Positions 44,977 through 54,343 of a stretch of DNA of 64,000 nucleotides are shown one piece after another; the first letter of the stretch is position 1, and every line of letters starts with the position of its first letter. A model generated the notes under the pieces. That model searched no databases, was not told the origin of the DNA, and was given only the letters and a program-made list of their open reading frames with translations. The stretch comes from Bacteroidia bacterium. Lineage in GTDB: Bacteria; Bacteroidota; Bacteroidia; NS11-12g; UBA9320. A program made the position numbers and the translations under genes. The stretch is taken from positions 50,212-114,211 of the forward strand of contig JADLGN010000033.1 in NCBI GenBank assembly GCA_020849295.1. The letters are read 5' to 3'.

Positions 44977-46848
44977 TCAACTAAGCATTTCTTTTATTTT
45001 TTCTTTTATTTCTGTTGTTGTAAATGGCAATCCTTGTACTTTTGAATATCCCTTTGCGTCAACCAGATATTTTGCTCTGATTAATTGCAATAATTGACCT
45101 TTGTTCATTTCCGGAACAAGAATATTATCGTAATTTTTCAGCAAATCACCCAAGTTTTTAGGAAAAGGATTAATAAACCTTAAATGTATATGTGCTACAT
45201 CTTTTCCTTCATTTATTAATTCTCTTACTGCAGTTTTTATTGCCCCATAAGTAGAACCCCAGCCAAGCACAAGCAATTTTGCTTTTTCTTTTCCTGAGTC
45301 TGGTTTTGCCTGTGGAATATAATCAGCAACTTTGTTTACTTTTTCTGCTCTTATATTTACCATCAACTCATGATTAATGTGATTATAGGAAACATTACCG
45401 GTTTCGTTTTCTTTTTCAAGCCCACCAATACGATGTTCCATTCCTTTTGTTCCGGGTATAATCCATGGTCTTACAAGTTTTTCATCTCTTTTGTATGGTA
45501 AAATTTGTCCATCAGAACCATTTGGTGAAGTTAAAAAATTAGGTTTTATTGAATTTAAACTTTCTTCATTAGGAAATCGCCATGGCTCTGAGCCATTTGC
45601 TATATAGCCGTCAGTAAGTAAAATAACCGGGGTCATGTGTTCTATTGAAATTTTGCTAGCTTCAAACGCTGCCGAGAAACAATCTGAAGGAGAATTGGCT
45701 GCCAATACTACAAGCGGAGCTTCACCGTGTCTTCCATGCATAGCCATTAATAAGTCTGATTGTTCAGTTTTTGTTGGCAGCCCGGTTGATGGACCTCCTC
45801 TTTGAACATTAATAATAACCAATGGTATTTCAAGCATTGTTGCAAGTCCTGCAGCTTCTGTTTTTAGTGCCATTCCTGGTCCTGAGGTAGTAGTAACAGC
45901 AAGGCTTCCTGTATATGATGCTCCTATAGCAGAACATATCCCTGCTATTTCATCTTCTGCTTGAAATGTTTTTACACCGTTTGCTTTGTATTTTGAAAGT
46001 TCATGTAAAATATCTGAAGCAGGAGTAATAGGATATGAACCCAAAAATAGAGGTAATCCGGCTTTTTCGGCAGCTGCAACCAGCCCTATTGCTGTTGCAT
46101 GATTTCCTGTAATATTTCTATAAACTCCCGAAGGCAGTTTTGCAGGACTTACCTTAAATCTTGTAATGAAAATTTCGGTACTTTCGCAATAATTATAACC
46201 TGCATTAAGTGTTTTTATATTTGCATTTGCTATTTCAGGTTTTTTAGCAAATTTTTCTTCAATAAATTTTAATGTATGTTCCAGCGGTTTGTCAAACATC
46301 CAAAAAAGCAAACCTAAAACAAACATATTTTTTGAGCGTTCAATTTCTTTAGTGCCCAATCCTGAGTCTGCAAGACATTCTTTTGTGAGTTTTGAAATGT
46401 CCATTTTATGGACTATATAATTATCGAGGCTGCTGTCATTTAATGGGTCAGCTCCTTCGGGGTATTTTGCCAAACCGAGATTTTTTTTATCAAACCCTGA
46501 TGTATTTGCAAGAATAATTCCTCCATTTTTAAGTCTTGGTAAATCTACTTTTAATGCTGCAGCATTCATCGCTACAAGCACATCAAATGAATCGCCTGGG
46601 GTAAAAATTTCTTTACTTCCAAAATGTACCTGAAAACCTGAAACTCCGGCTACAGTACCAATCGGGGCTCTTATTTCGGATGGATAATCAGGAAAGGTAC
46701 TTAAATCGTTGCCAAATAATGCAGCTGTATCTGTAAACTGCATTCCTGTTAGTTGCATACCATCGCCAGAATCGCCGGAAAACCTGACAACAACACTTTC
46801 AATTTCTTCTTTTACTGTTTCTTTTTCAGTAATATTTGAACCGCTCAT
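44977..46848 (-). CDS. korA: 2-oxoacid:ferredoxin oxidoreductase alpha subunit (gamma-alpha fusion)
   Basis: 623 residues. The N-terminal gamma-type domain (about 20-215) starts with [15 protein letters not shown], and the alpha domain (about 235-620) has [33 protein letters not shown] and [17 protein letters not shown], all KorA hallmarks. The one-piece subunit distinguishes KorAB from four-subunit POR/VOR enzymes. The substrate is predicted as 2-oxoglutarate. It lies 23 bases downstream of a ferredoxin gene. Confidence 0.93.
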   Translation of the reverse strand: MSGSNITEKETVKEEIESVVVRFSGDSGDGMQLTGMQFTDTAALFGNDLSTFPDYPSEIRAPIGTVAGVSGFQVHFGSKEIFTPGDSFDVLVAMNAAALKVDLPRLKNGGIILANTSGFDKKNLGLAKYPEGADPLNDSSLDNYIVHKMDISKLTKECLADSGLGTKEIERSKNMFVLGLLFWMFDKPLEHTLKFIEEKFAKKPEIANANIKTLNAGYNYCESTEIFITRFKVSPAKLPSGVYRNITGNHATAIGLVAAAEKAGLPLFLGSYPITPASDILHELSKYKANGVKTFQAEDEIAGICSAIGASYTGSLAVTTTSGPGMALKTEAAGLATMLEIPLVIINVQRGGPSTGLPTKTEQSDLLMAMHGRHGEAPLVVLAANSPSDCFSAAFEASKISIEHMTPVILLTDGYIANGSEPWRFPNEESLNSIKPNFLTSPNGSDGQILPYKRDEKLVRPWIIPGTKGMEHRIGGLEKENETGNVSYNHINHELMVNIRAEKVNKVADYIPQAKPDSGKEKAKLLVLGWGSTYGAIKTAVRELINEGKDVAHIHLRFINPFPKNLGDLLKNYDNILVPEMNKGQLLQLIRAKYLVDAKGYSKVQGLPFTTTEIKEKIKEMLS

Positions 46849-46871
46849 TTATAAAAAAAATAAATAAAATT

Positions 46872-47219
46872 TTATGGGTGTAAAGAATCTTTTTTTGCAG
46901 CAAGCTCTTCTTTAGACTCTACATTTTCTTCATCTGCAATACAACAATCTACAGGACAAACCGATGCACACTGAGGCTCATCATGAAATCCAACACATTC
47001 TGTACATTTATCTGTAACTATATAGTAATAATCTCCTGAAACAGGAGCTTGAGCGTCACTTGAATCTACATTTAATCCACTTTTTGACACAAAACTTCCC
47101 GAAAGGCTTGTGCCGTCAGAAAATCTCCATTCTGCACCGCCTTCATAAATTGCTCCGTTTGGACATTCCGGCTCGCAAGCACCACAATTAATACAATCGT
47201 CTGTTATTTTTATTGCCAT
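46872..47219 (-). CDS. 2[4Fe-4S] ferredoxin (Alvin type)
   Basis: 115 residues. The first cluster ligands are C9, C12, C15 and C19 ([12 protein letters not shown]) and the second set C72, C75, C84, C88 ([18 protein letters not shown]), with a further CC at 92-93. The gap between the two motifs (about 48 residues) is longer than in the YfhL/Alvin prototype, though similar inserts occur in Bacteroidota. It is the likely electron acceptor of KorAB downstream and may pass electrons to the ferredoxin-NADP reductase at 22853. Confidence 0.92.
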   Translation of the reverse strand: MAIKITDDCINCGACEPECPNGAIYEGGAEWRFSDGTSLSGSFVSKSGLNVDSSDAQAPVSGDYYYIVTDKCTECVGFHDEPQCASVCPVDCCIADEENVESKEELAAKKDSLHP

Positions 47220-47318
47220 GTTTTTTGTTATTTAAATTGGGTTTCAAAATAACATCAATTTGTTTGCAATTACAATAATGTTTATCATTTTATTAAGCAA
47301 AAAAATTATGTAGAATCT

Positions 47319-48725
47319 TTATTTTTTTAGTCTCATACCGGCATTAGCAATTGCTGGAAAATCTATAGTAATTTCTTTTTCGCCTTTTAGTAAAAAATCT
47401 ATTATTTCAACTCCCTGCATTAAGCTGTGGTCTTGGTTGCTTACTTCGTATTTCCATGCTCCAAATCTTCCTCTACTATAAATTTGCTTTGATTCAAGCC
47501 AGGGTCGCAAAGGCTTTAGAAGCTCGTCTCTGTCAACAGATGGTGTTGGATATCCATACTCAAAGCCGAGCATAAATTGTGATACTACCTGACTTTCGTC
47601 TTGTATCAATCCGTCTTCACAAAAAGCTTTTATTGTGTCTTTTATCAATGTTGAATGATTTACCGGCTTTTCAGAAGATTCGCTTGTTTCTGCCATAAGA
47701 CTCCAGTAATTGTTAATATCAGGCACATTGTTTGGGCTATAATTTGAAAAAACAGTAACTCTATAATACGGGCTGTTATTTTCGGGAAAATACATCCAGC
47801 ATTTGGTTGCAAGTTCATTTTTGGGTTTTCCCTTCAATCCTATTCCTATTACATTTGTTTTTGAATGTTTTAATTTTTTTGATGTTTCTTTGAGTTCTTC
47901 CGGTGCATTTATAATATTTCTGTAAAGTATATCCAAAGGAATTGTGCTTATTAAATTTTCATATTCTATTTTGTTTCCATTGCTTAATTCAGCATACTTT
48001 AATTCAGCATTTATTTTTACTACTTCGGTATTAAGTGATATAAAACTTGCACCTATAAGATTTTCGCCAATTGATTTCCAGATTGCTCCTGTACCTCCTT
48101 TTTTAGGAAACTTAAAAGTATTGTTTGGACCCCAGCTTAAATCATCGGTGTCAAAAATTATATTTTTGCTTACTCTTTCGAGGTCGGTTACTGCCACTCG
48201 TTCGCCTATCCAGTTATAAGCGAGTTTTGATGCATTGTAAGCCCAAACTTTAAAATTGTAGGGAATCATAAATTCTTCAGCTATTCCCTTTCCAAAGGTT
48301 GCAAATATCCATTCTTCAAAGTTTGTTGGTTTTGAATTAACCTCTTCTTTGTAATTTCTTATTATTCCTTCAAGACATTTCCACATTGTTTCTTTTGGCA
48401 GGTATCGTATATTATTTTGAAATGGATAAGGTACAAACCTGTTTTTTATCCATACCCAGCTTTCTCTCTGGTGGCTTAGCCACCCGTCAAAACCAAGTGC
48501 TTTTTCCATTAATATATCAAAATATTCATAATGCGAAAATTGAACATGTCCTCCTACATCCCAAGTAAAACCTTGCTCATCTGTAAAACTTGTTGCCAGA
48601 CCTCCTATGTAGTTTTCTTTTTCTATTATATGAAAATCTGTAACTCCAAGTTCTTTAAGCCTATATGCTGCACCTAACCCGGTAGGACCTGACCCTATAA
48701 TTAAATATTTATATTTATCATTCAT
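47319..48725 (-). CDS. FAD-dependent amine-oxidase/UDP-galactopyranose-mutase-like protein
   Basis: 468 residues with an N-terminal Rossmann FAD motif (LIIGSGPTGLGAAYRLKELG) followed by EKENYIGGLATSFTDEQGFTWDVGGHVQF, the signature of the protoporphyrinogen oxidase / UDP-galactopyranose mutase superfamily. Other conserved spots are PYNFKVWAYNASKL and the C-terminal GRFGAWKYEVSNQDHSLMQGVE flavin motif. The exact substrate (a porphyrin, sugar nucleotide or lipid) cannot be chosen. It is monocistronic, about 100 bases upstream of the ferredoxin. Confidence 0.65.
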   Translation of the reverse strand: MNDKYKYLIIGSGPTGLGAAYRLKELGVTDFHIIEKENYIGGLATSFTDEQGFTWDVGGHVQFSHYEYFDILMEKALGFDGWLSHQRESWVWIKNRFVPYPFQNNIRYLPKETMWKCLEGIIRNYKEEVNSKPTNFEEWIFATFGKGIAEEFMIPYNFKVWAYNASKLAYNWIGERVAVTDLERVSKNIIFDTDDLSWGPNNTFKFPKKGGTGAIWKSIGENLIGASFISLNTEVVKINAELKYAELSNGNKIEYENLISTIPLDILYRNIINAPEELKETSKKLKHSKTNVIGIGLKGKPKNELATKCWMYFPENNSPYYRVTVFSNYSPNNVPDINNYWSLMAETSESSEKPVNHSTLIKDTIKAFCEDGLIQDESQVVSQFMLGFEYGYPTPSVDRDELLKPLRPWLESKQIYSRGRFGAWKYEVSNQDHSLMQGVEIIDFLLKGEKEITIDFPAIANAGMRLKK

Positions 48726-48811
48726 TTTTTAATACAAGCTGCAAACCAACATAATTTTATTTTTATTACCTTAAATTTTATTTGAAAATATTATTTTTCA
48801 TCATTTAGCTT

Positions 48812-50386
48812 ATGTTATTTTTGAAAAAAACTTCAGTGAGATTATATATTTTATTAGCTTTATTATTTTTAAAAATCAATTTGATTGCACAGTATAAAAT
48901 TGTAAATATTGACGACTATACTTTTGCACCAAACGAACCCTCAATTTTTATAAACCCAGCCGACCCTTCTAAAATTGTAGCCGGAAGCAATATTTACAAT
49001 CAATATTTTTCTATTGATACCGGACATACTTGGAAGTGGAAAAGACTTGAATCAAGTTTTGGTGTATATGGCGATCCTGTAATTTATGCTGATGAATTAG
49101 GAAATTTTTATTTTTGTCATCTTGCTGCTTCAAAACAAAAAAAATATCCGCATTGGTTTGACAGGATAGTAATTCAAAAAAGTACTGATGGTGGTGCAAA
49201 TTTCAATAATGGAACTTTTGCCGGATTAAACGGAAATAAAGATCAGGATAAACCATGGATTATTAGCGATACAAAAAGTAAAATGCATAAAGGTAATATT
49301 TATGTTTCATGGACTGAATTTGATAAATATGAAAGCAATGACCCAAATGATTTTTCAAGAATAAAAATAGCTCGCTCAATAAACAGAAGCGAAAGTTTTG
49401 AAAATGCAATAACCGTAAGCGACACAACAGGCAACTGTATGGATGACGACAATACTCTTGAAGGAGCAACTGCTGCTATTGGCGAAAATGGTGAAGTTTA
49501 TATTGCTTGGGCAGGACATGGTAAAATATATTTTGACAAATCTCTTGACGGAGGCTTGACTTGGGGAAAAGATAAAATTGCAGCAATACAGGAAGGCGGG
49601 TGGGTACTTGAGTTTGACCAAATTTACAGATGCAACGGTATGCCATTTATAGTTGCTGATAACTCGGGAGGAAAATATAATAACAGGTTGTATATTGTGT
49701 GGGGTGAATATTTAAAAAAAGAAAAGGGTGAAATAAAATTGATATATTCTGATAATGGTGGTGATAGCTGGAGTAAGGAAATTACTGTAAATAATAGTTT
49801 TGTAGGTGATCAGTTTTTGCCTCATATTGCAGTTGACCAAACAGACGGCAATGTATATGTTGTATTTTACGACAGACGAAACTCGCAATACAATATTGCT
49901 ACTGACGTTTATGTTGCATATAGCACAGATGGTGGAAATTCTTTTAATAATAATCTAATTACACCTTCACCGTTTTTTACACCAGGTACTAAAGTTTTTT
50001 TTGGTGACTACAATGGAATTTCTGCTCATTCAGGTATTATAAGACCTATATGGACAAATGTAGAAAACAAGAGAATGAATATTCAAACTGCTATACTTTC
50101 AAAAGAATTATTGCAAAATTATAATCAAGTTTTGAACGACTCTTTTGTGTTCTATTATTATAAAAATGACAATAAAAATATGTTTGTTTTTCATTCTAAT
50201 GTAAATGCAAAAGTGGAGATTGTATTGAAAGTAAAGAAAAACAACGATTCGATTTTTTCAAAAACATACAAGAAAAAAAGCAGACTCTATCAAGCTAAAA
50301 ATGAAATACTATTTCATACCATAAAAGGTAAGAGTACTGAATTAACTGTTGTTTTTAACGGCAAAACATATAAATATACTTTGTGA
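48812..50386 (+). CDS. Secreted Asp-box (BNR/sialidase-fold) protein
   Basis: 524 residues with a signal peptide (1-26, LIA-Q). At least four Asp-box motifs (S-x-D-x-G-x-x-W/F) are visible: STDGGANF (about 124), SLDGGLTW (about 244), SDNGGDSW (about 313) and STDGGNSF (about 371), plus a degenerate one near residue 67. They mark a six-bladed sialidase-type propeller, but the sialidase catalytic triad is not obvious. The last 120 residues form a Lys-rich beta domain, not the usual sorting domain. Polysaccharide or glycan binding is plausible. Confidence 0.75.
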   Translation: MLFLKKTSVRLYILLALLFLKINLIAQYKIVNIDDYTFAPNEPSIFINPADPSKIVAGSNIYNQYFSIDTGHTWKWKRLESSFGVYGDPVIYADELGNFYFCHLAASKQKKYPHWFDRIVIQKSTDGGANFNNGTFAGLNGNKDQDKPWIISDTKSKMHKGNIYVSWTEFDKYESNDPNDFSRIKIARSINRSESFENAITVSDTTGNCMDDDNTLEGATAAIGENGEVYIAWAGHGKIYFDKSLDGGLTWGKDKIAAIQEGGWVLEFDQIYRCNGMPFIVADNSGGKYNNRLYIVWGEYLKKEKGEIKLIYSDNGGDSWSKEITVNNSFVGDQFLPHIAVDQTDGNVYVVFYDRRNSQYNIATDVYVAYSTDGGNSFNNNLITPSPFFTPGTKVFFGDYNGISAHSGIIRPIWTNVENKRMNIQTAILSKELLQNYNQVLNDSFVFYYYKNDNKNMFVFHSNVNAKVEIVLKVKKNNDSIFSKTYKKKSRLYQAKNEILFHTIKGKSTELTVVFNGKTYKYTL

Positions 50387-50476
50387 TTTTAATATTGAAT
50401 TGAGCTAAAAAAATTTATCTCTATATTAAAGATTTACAAACAATACCTATATAAGAATGATTACTTACCAAACAAT

Positions 50477-51760
50477 TTATTTCATCAACATCCACTTCAA
50501 CAATTCTTTGTAGGTTGGTTTTTTGCCGGTCATCAGAATTCCTATTCTGTAAATTCTGCCTGCAAGCCAAGTAAGTATAATGAATGCTGCAATTAAAGAA
50601 AACATTGATGCTGCAATTTGCCAAATTGGAGGGTTGAATGGGATTCTTACCATCATAATTATAGGAGATGTAAATGGAAATATTGACATAAAAGTAGCCA
50701 TAGAGCCATGTGGGTCAGTAGATAGTATTGAAAACGCCGATGCAAAACTTATTACTAATGGTAATGTTACAGGAAGCATAAATTGCTGTGTGTCTGATTC
50801 GCTGTCAACTGCTGAACCGATTGCAGCAAACATTGAACTGTAAAGCAAATAACCAAAAATGAAATAAAACACAAAGAACATTATAAAATACACCAACGAT
50901 GCTGAAAAAAACATATCAATCAATGGTGCTAACTTTGATGAAATACCTGTATTATTTTGAGGAATATTTTGCGAAATTTCTGCAAATTGAGATGCAAAAG
51001 AAGTAGATACTACCGCCATAAGAATCAAACTTAATATAACCCAAATAAAAAATTGAGTAAGCCCAACAAGTGCTATTCCTAATATTTTTCCCATCATTAG
51101 CTGAAATGGTTTTACTGATGAAATAATTATTTCTACTATTCTGTTTGTTTTTTCTTCCATTACACCACGCATTACTTGAACACCATAAAGAAAAATGAAC
51201 AGATAAATAAAAAAAGCAAAAACTGCCCCAAGTCCAAGATTAATTTCAGCTTGCGAATCTACAAATTTACCATCATCACCTATTTCGAGAGTATGTAGAG
51301 TTACGTTCATTTTCAGGCTATCTAAAAACTCTTTACTCAATCCTTTCTCAATTAGTTTAATATTTTTACCACTTGTGTTTATTGCGTTTAGTATTTTATT
51401 TTTCAAATCAACGGTAGCAGATTCTTTTGATTTGAATATAATTTGCTTTGGATTATCTACTGTAAAATCTTTAGGTATTATAAGCCAACCGTTAATTTTT
51501 TCAGAGTTGAAATCTTCATTTTTAAAATATACAAATTGCAATCTATATTGGTTTTCGAGTTTGTTTTCAAAAATTCCGCTACTGTCTATTACAGCAATGG
51601 TTTTATTTTTTTCACCGGTTTTCTGGTTTACTGCTAATCCAATAATTATTGCATAAAAAACTCCAATAAGTACCGGGGCAAGTAATGTCATTATAATAAA
51701 TGATTTTTTCTTTACACGACTTAAATATTCGCGTTTTGATATTAGCCAAATTTTATGCAT
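50477..51760 (-). CDS. ABC-2 type exporter permease (NatB-like)
   Basis: 427 residues. A first membrane helix (about 22-44) is followed by an extracellular domain (about 45-180) and five more helices (about 180-400), the architecture of the NatB/ABC-2 permease family, starting with the typical IWLISKREYLSRVKKKSF. It pairs with the ATPase encoded immediately upstream (8-base overlap). Sodium, drug or lipid export is possible; the cargo cannot be deduced. Confidence 0.9.
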   Translation of the reverse strand: MHKIWLISKREYLSRVKKKSFIIMTLLAPVLIGVFYAIIIGLAVNQKTGEKNKTIAVIDSSGIFENKLENQYRLQFVYFKNEDFNSEKINGWLIIPKDFTVDNPKQIIFKSKESATVDLKNKILNAINTSGKNIKLIEKGLSKEFLDSLKMNVTLHTLEIGDDGKFVDSQAEINLGLGAVFAFFIYLFIFLYGVQVMRGVMEEKTNRIVEIIISSVKPFQLMMGKILGIALVGLTQFFIWVILSLILMAVVSTSFASQFAEISQNIPQNNTGISSKLAPLIDMFFSASLVYFIMFFVFYFIFGYLLYSSMFAAIGSAVDSESDTQQFMLPVTLPLVISFASAFSILSTDPHGSMATFMSIFPFTSPIIMMVRIPFNPPIWQIAASMFSLIAAFIILTWLAGRIYRIGILMTGKKPTYKELLKWMLMK

Positions 51761-52655
51761 TATTTACCTCCTTTACTTTTTCAATAAAAATCTGATGTAT
51801 GCTCGGCACTATTTCCTTTAGTTGCCATATATCTACTTCATTTGCTATTTTTCTAATTATTTCTGCTCGGTTCATTTCGGATACGCTAAACAGTAATTTG
51901 GTATAATTTTCTTCGGTTTTTTCTGTACTTATCATATTTATCCATTCAGGTGTTTTTCCATCAAAAATCACTTCAAACTGGTTTTTACTGTTTAGCTTTT
52001 TTATTTCTTTAACATTACCATCTAATATTTTTTTTGATTTATTTATTAAACAAATATTGTCGCAAATTTCTTCTACGCTTTCCATGCGGTGTGTACTGTA
52101 AAGTATAGTGGTTCCGTTGATGTTTAGCTCTCTTATTTCATTTTTTATAATATCGGCGTTTATTGGGTCAAAACCGGTAAATGGCTCATCAAGTATTAAT
52201 AGTTTTGGGTTGTGTATTACAGTTATAATAAACTGCACTTTTTGTTGCATCCCTTTTGACAGGTCTTCGGTTTTTTTATTTCTCCAATCTGCCAGTTCAA
52301 GTTTTTTCAACCATTTTGCTGCTCTCAGTTTTGCTTCTTTTGTCGAAAGACCTTTTAATTGTCCAAAATATATAATTTGCTCCCAAACGCTTTGCTTTTT
52401 ATATAATCCTCTTTCTTCGGGCAAGTAACCAATTTGATAAATATGATTTGTATTGAGAGGTTCATTCTCAAAAAAAACTACTCCGCTGTCAGGTACAGAT
52501 ATTTGATTTATTATTCTAATAAGAGTAGTTTTTCCGGCGCCATTTGGTCCAAGTAATCCGTAAATACTTCCTTTTTCTACACTCAGACTAACATTGTCTA
52601 ATGCCTTGTAGCCGGTATATGTTTTTGTTAAATTTTTTATTTCGAGCAAATTCAT
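51753..52655 (-). CDS. ABC transporter ATP-binding protein (NatA-like)
   Basis: 300 residues: Walker A GPNGAGKTTLIRI (about 35-47), Q-loop region GYLPEERGLYKK, signature LSKGMQQKVQ, Walker B LLILDEPFTGFDP and H-loop STHRMESVEE. A C-terminal accessory domain (DUF4162 type, about 225-300) is present as in NatA. The gene is 7 bases after a fumarylacetoacetate hydrolase gene and overlaps the permease gene by 8. Confidence 0.93.
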   Translation of the reverse strand: MNLLEIKNLTKTYTGYKALDNVSLSVEKGSIYGLLGPNGAGKTTLIRIINQISVPDSGVVFFENEPLNTNHIYQIGYLPEERGLYKKQSVWEQIIYFGQLKGLSTKEAKLRAAKWLKKLELADWRNKKTEDLSKGMQQKVQFIITVIHNPKLLILDEPFTGFDPINADIIKNEIRELNINGTTILYSTHRMESVEEICDNICLINKSKKILDGNVKEIKKLNSKNQFEVIFDGKTPEWINMISTEKTEENYTKLLFSVSEMNRAEIIRKIANEVDIWQLKEIVPSIHQIFIEKVKEVNNA

Positions 52656-52662
52656 TTTTCCA

Positions 52663-53271
52663 TTATTTAATTTTTACATCCAAAACTTTTTTATCAAATA
52701 TATATGCTTCAAGGTGGTCATTTTTGGCAATTTTGCCTACACCCTGCGGAGTACCTGTAAAAATAAGATCGCCTATTTTAAATGAAAAATATTCTGATGC
52801 AAATTCAATTATTTTATCGATAGAAAACAACATATCTTTTGAAATGCCCTTTTGTACTAATTGTCCGTTTTTAATGAGTGAAAATTCAATATTGTTCAAA
52901 TCATATTCATTAATGAGCAAAAAACTACCTACGGCTGCACTTTGGTCAAATGCTTTTGATAATTCCCATGGTAAACTTTTTGATTTTAGTTTATCTTGCA
53001 AGTCACGGGCTGTAAAATCAATACCAACTGTAAATTCTACAAAATATTTTTTTGCAAATTTTGAACTTATATGTTTACCAATTTTACAAATTTTGAAAAC
53101 CAATTCTGTTTCAAAATGTATTTCTTCTGAAAATTCAGGATAAAAAAATGGTTCTCCTTTTCGCATTAAAGCTGTTTCTGGTTTCAAAAAAATTACCGGA
53201 TTTTCAGGAACTTCGTTGTTTAATTCTTTTGCATGTTGGCTATAGTTTCTTCCTACACAAATTATTTTCAT
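52663..53271 (-). CDS. Fumarylacetoacetate hydrolase family protein (FAHD1-like)
   Basis: 202 residues, the length of single-domain FAH proteins. The start KIICVGRNYSQHAKELNNEV and the metal site ETELVFKI (ExE) with D in VGIDFTARDLQ and the GTPQGVG loop identify the family. FAHD1-type enzymes hydrolyse acylpyruvates or decarboxylate oxaloacetate. It sits in an operon between an epimerase (11 bases) and the ABC ATPase (7 bases). Confidence 0.9.
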   Translation of the reverse strand: MKIICVGRNYSQHAKELNNEVPENPVIFLKPETALMRKGEPFFYPEFSEEIHFETELVFKICKIGKHISSKFAKKYFVEFTVGIDFTARDLQDKLKSKSLPWELSKAFDQSAAVGSFLLINEYDLNNIEFSLIKNGQLVQKGISKDMLFSIDKIIEFASEYFSFKIGDLIFTGTPQGVGKIAKNDHLEAYIFDKKVLDVKIK

Positions 53272-53282
53272 TTTTATGTGTT

Positions 53283-54299
53283 TTAATTTTCTTTTTTAAA
53301 AACCTCTGCTGTTTTTTTTATTGCTGTTTGCAATGGTGTAAAATCAAATTGTATTGCACTTTTTATTTTTTCTGATGAGTATTTTACTTTTTTCAAGCTG
53401 CTTTGTACTGATTCTTTACTAATAAATTCTTTAGTCAAACCAAAAAAAATTAAAATTGCTGCTACACGCCAAGCTATACTACTCGTAGTACTGTTTATTT
53501 TTATATAAGGTTTCTTTTTGTTTAGTGAAATTGAAATCATGTCCATAAATTTTCTAAAACTAATATTTTCTCCTACAAGTAAATATCTTTGAGCTGAGAT
53601 ATCACTCAATGCCAATAATCGCATGGCTCTGGCTACATCTCTTACATAAACAAAAGCATTGCTACCTTCTGTATAAAATGGAAAGTTTTTGTTTGCATTG
53701 CTAAAAAATTTTCCTGTATTTTTTTCCCAGTTACCCTCTCCTATTATCAATGGAGGATTTACTATAACTACTTTTGCTCCTTCTTCAATTATTCTCCAAA
53801 CTTCAAGCTCGGCATAATATTTACTTATCGAGTAGTTTGATGGGTTGTTTTTTTCGTCCCATAGTGTATTTTCATCAGTTAAAAAAGGTTCATCTGCTTT
53901 GCCAACAGCGGCAGTACTGCTTGCATATATTAGTTTTCTTGCTTTTTTATACAAACATGCATCTGCTACATTTGCTGTACCATTTATATTGGTTTCAAAT
54001 AGTTTGTATTTGTCTTTTTTATTAAATGAAACTAAAGCTGCACAATGAAAAACAAATGTATTGTTATCTATATTTTGTTCTATTGAATAATAATCGAGAA
54101 TATCGCCTTCAACCCAAGTAAGTTTACTTTGTAATTTATCATTATCGTGTCCAAAATAAAGGGCTGATATATAATTAAACTCATATAGTAAAGATTCGGG
54201 TCTTTTTAATGCTTTTACTTCAAAGTCATTATTCAATAATTCACATATCAAATGTGCTCCAAGAAACCCTGTTCCGCCGGTAACTAATGCAATATACAA
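53283..54299 (-). CDS. NAD-dependent epimerase/dehydratase-like protein
   Basis: 338-residue extended SDR with GGTGFLGAHL near the N-terminus, the YSISKYYAE catalytic Tyr-x3-Lys (about 156-160), and ASSTAAVG. It resembles 3-beta-HSD/dihydroflavonol reductase-like members rather than a sugar epimerase of a known pathway. The start is TTG: no in-frame ATG lies upstream before a stop, and the TTG gives the expected YIALVTGGTGF beginning. First gene of a four-gene operon with FAH and an ABC exporter. Confidence 0.78.
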   Translation of the reverse strand: MYIALVTGGTGFLGAHLICELLNNDFEVKALKRPESLLYEFNYISALYFGHDNDKLQSKLTWVEGDILDYYSIEQNIDNNTFVFHCAALVSFNKKDKYKLFETNINGTANVADACLYKKARKLIYASSTAAVGKADEPFLTDENTLWDEKNNPSNYSISKYYAELEVWRIIEEGAKVVIVNPPLIIGEGNWEKNTGKFFSNANKNFPFYTEGSNAFVYVRDVARAMRLLALSDISAQRYLLVGENISFRKFMDMISISLNKKKPYIKINSTTSSIAWRVAAILIFFGLTKEFISKESVQSSLKKVKYSSEKIKSAIQFDFTPLQTAIKKTAEVFKKEN

Positions 54300-54311
54300 A
54301 ACTGTTTAATT

Positions 54312-54320
54312 TAACTTTGC
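54312..54320 (+). promoter_or_regulatory. -7 element for the arginase-family gene
   Basis: TAACTTTGC fits TAnnTTTG and lies 23 bases before the ATG at 54344. It supports that start over the ATG at 54287, which lies upstream of the element. Confidence 0.4.
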
Positions 54321-54343
54321 TAAATTACTTTAAAGAAATTAAA

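Noticed and set aside
46872..47219. Long insert between the two ferredoxin cluster motifs as a novelty
   Set aside because: Similar inserts are, as far as I recall, common in Bacteroidota ferredoxins of this type.
52601..53143. 180-codon open frame opposite the FAH-family gene
   Set aside because: The minus-strand FAH protein is a clear family member in the same DNA; the opposite frame has no recognisable domain and irregular composition.
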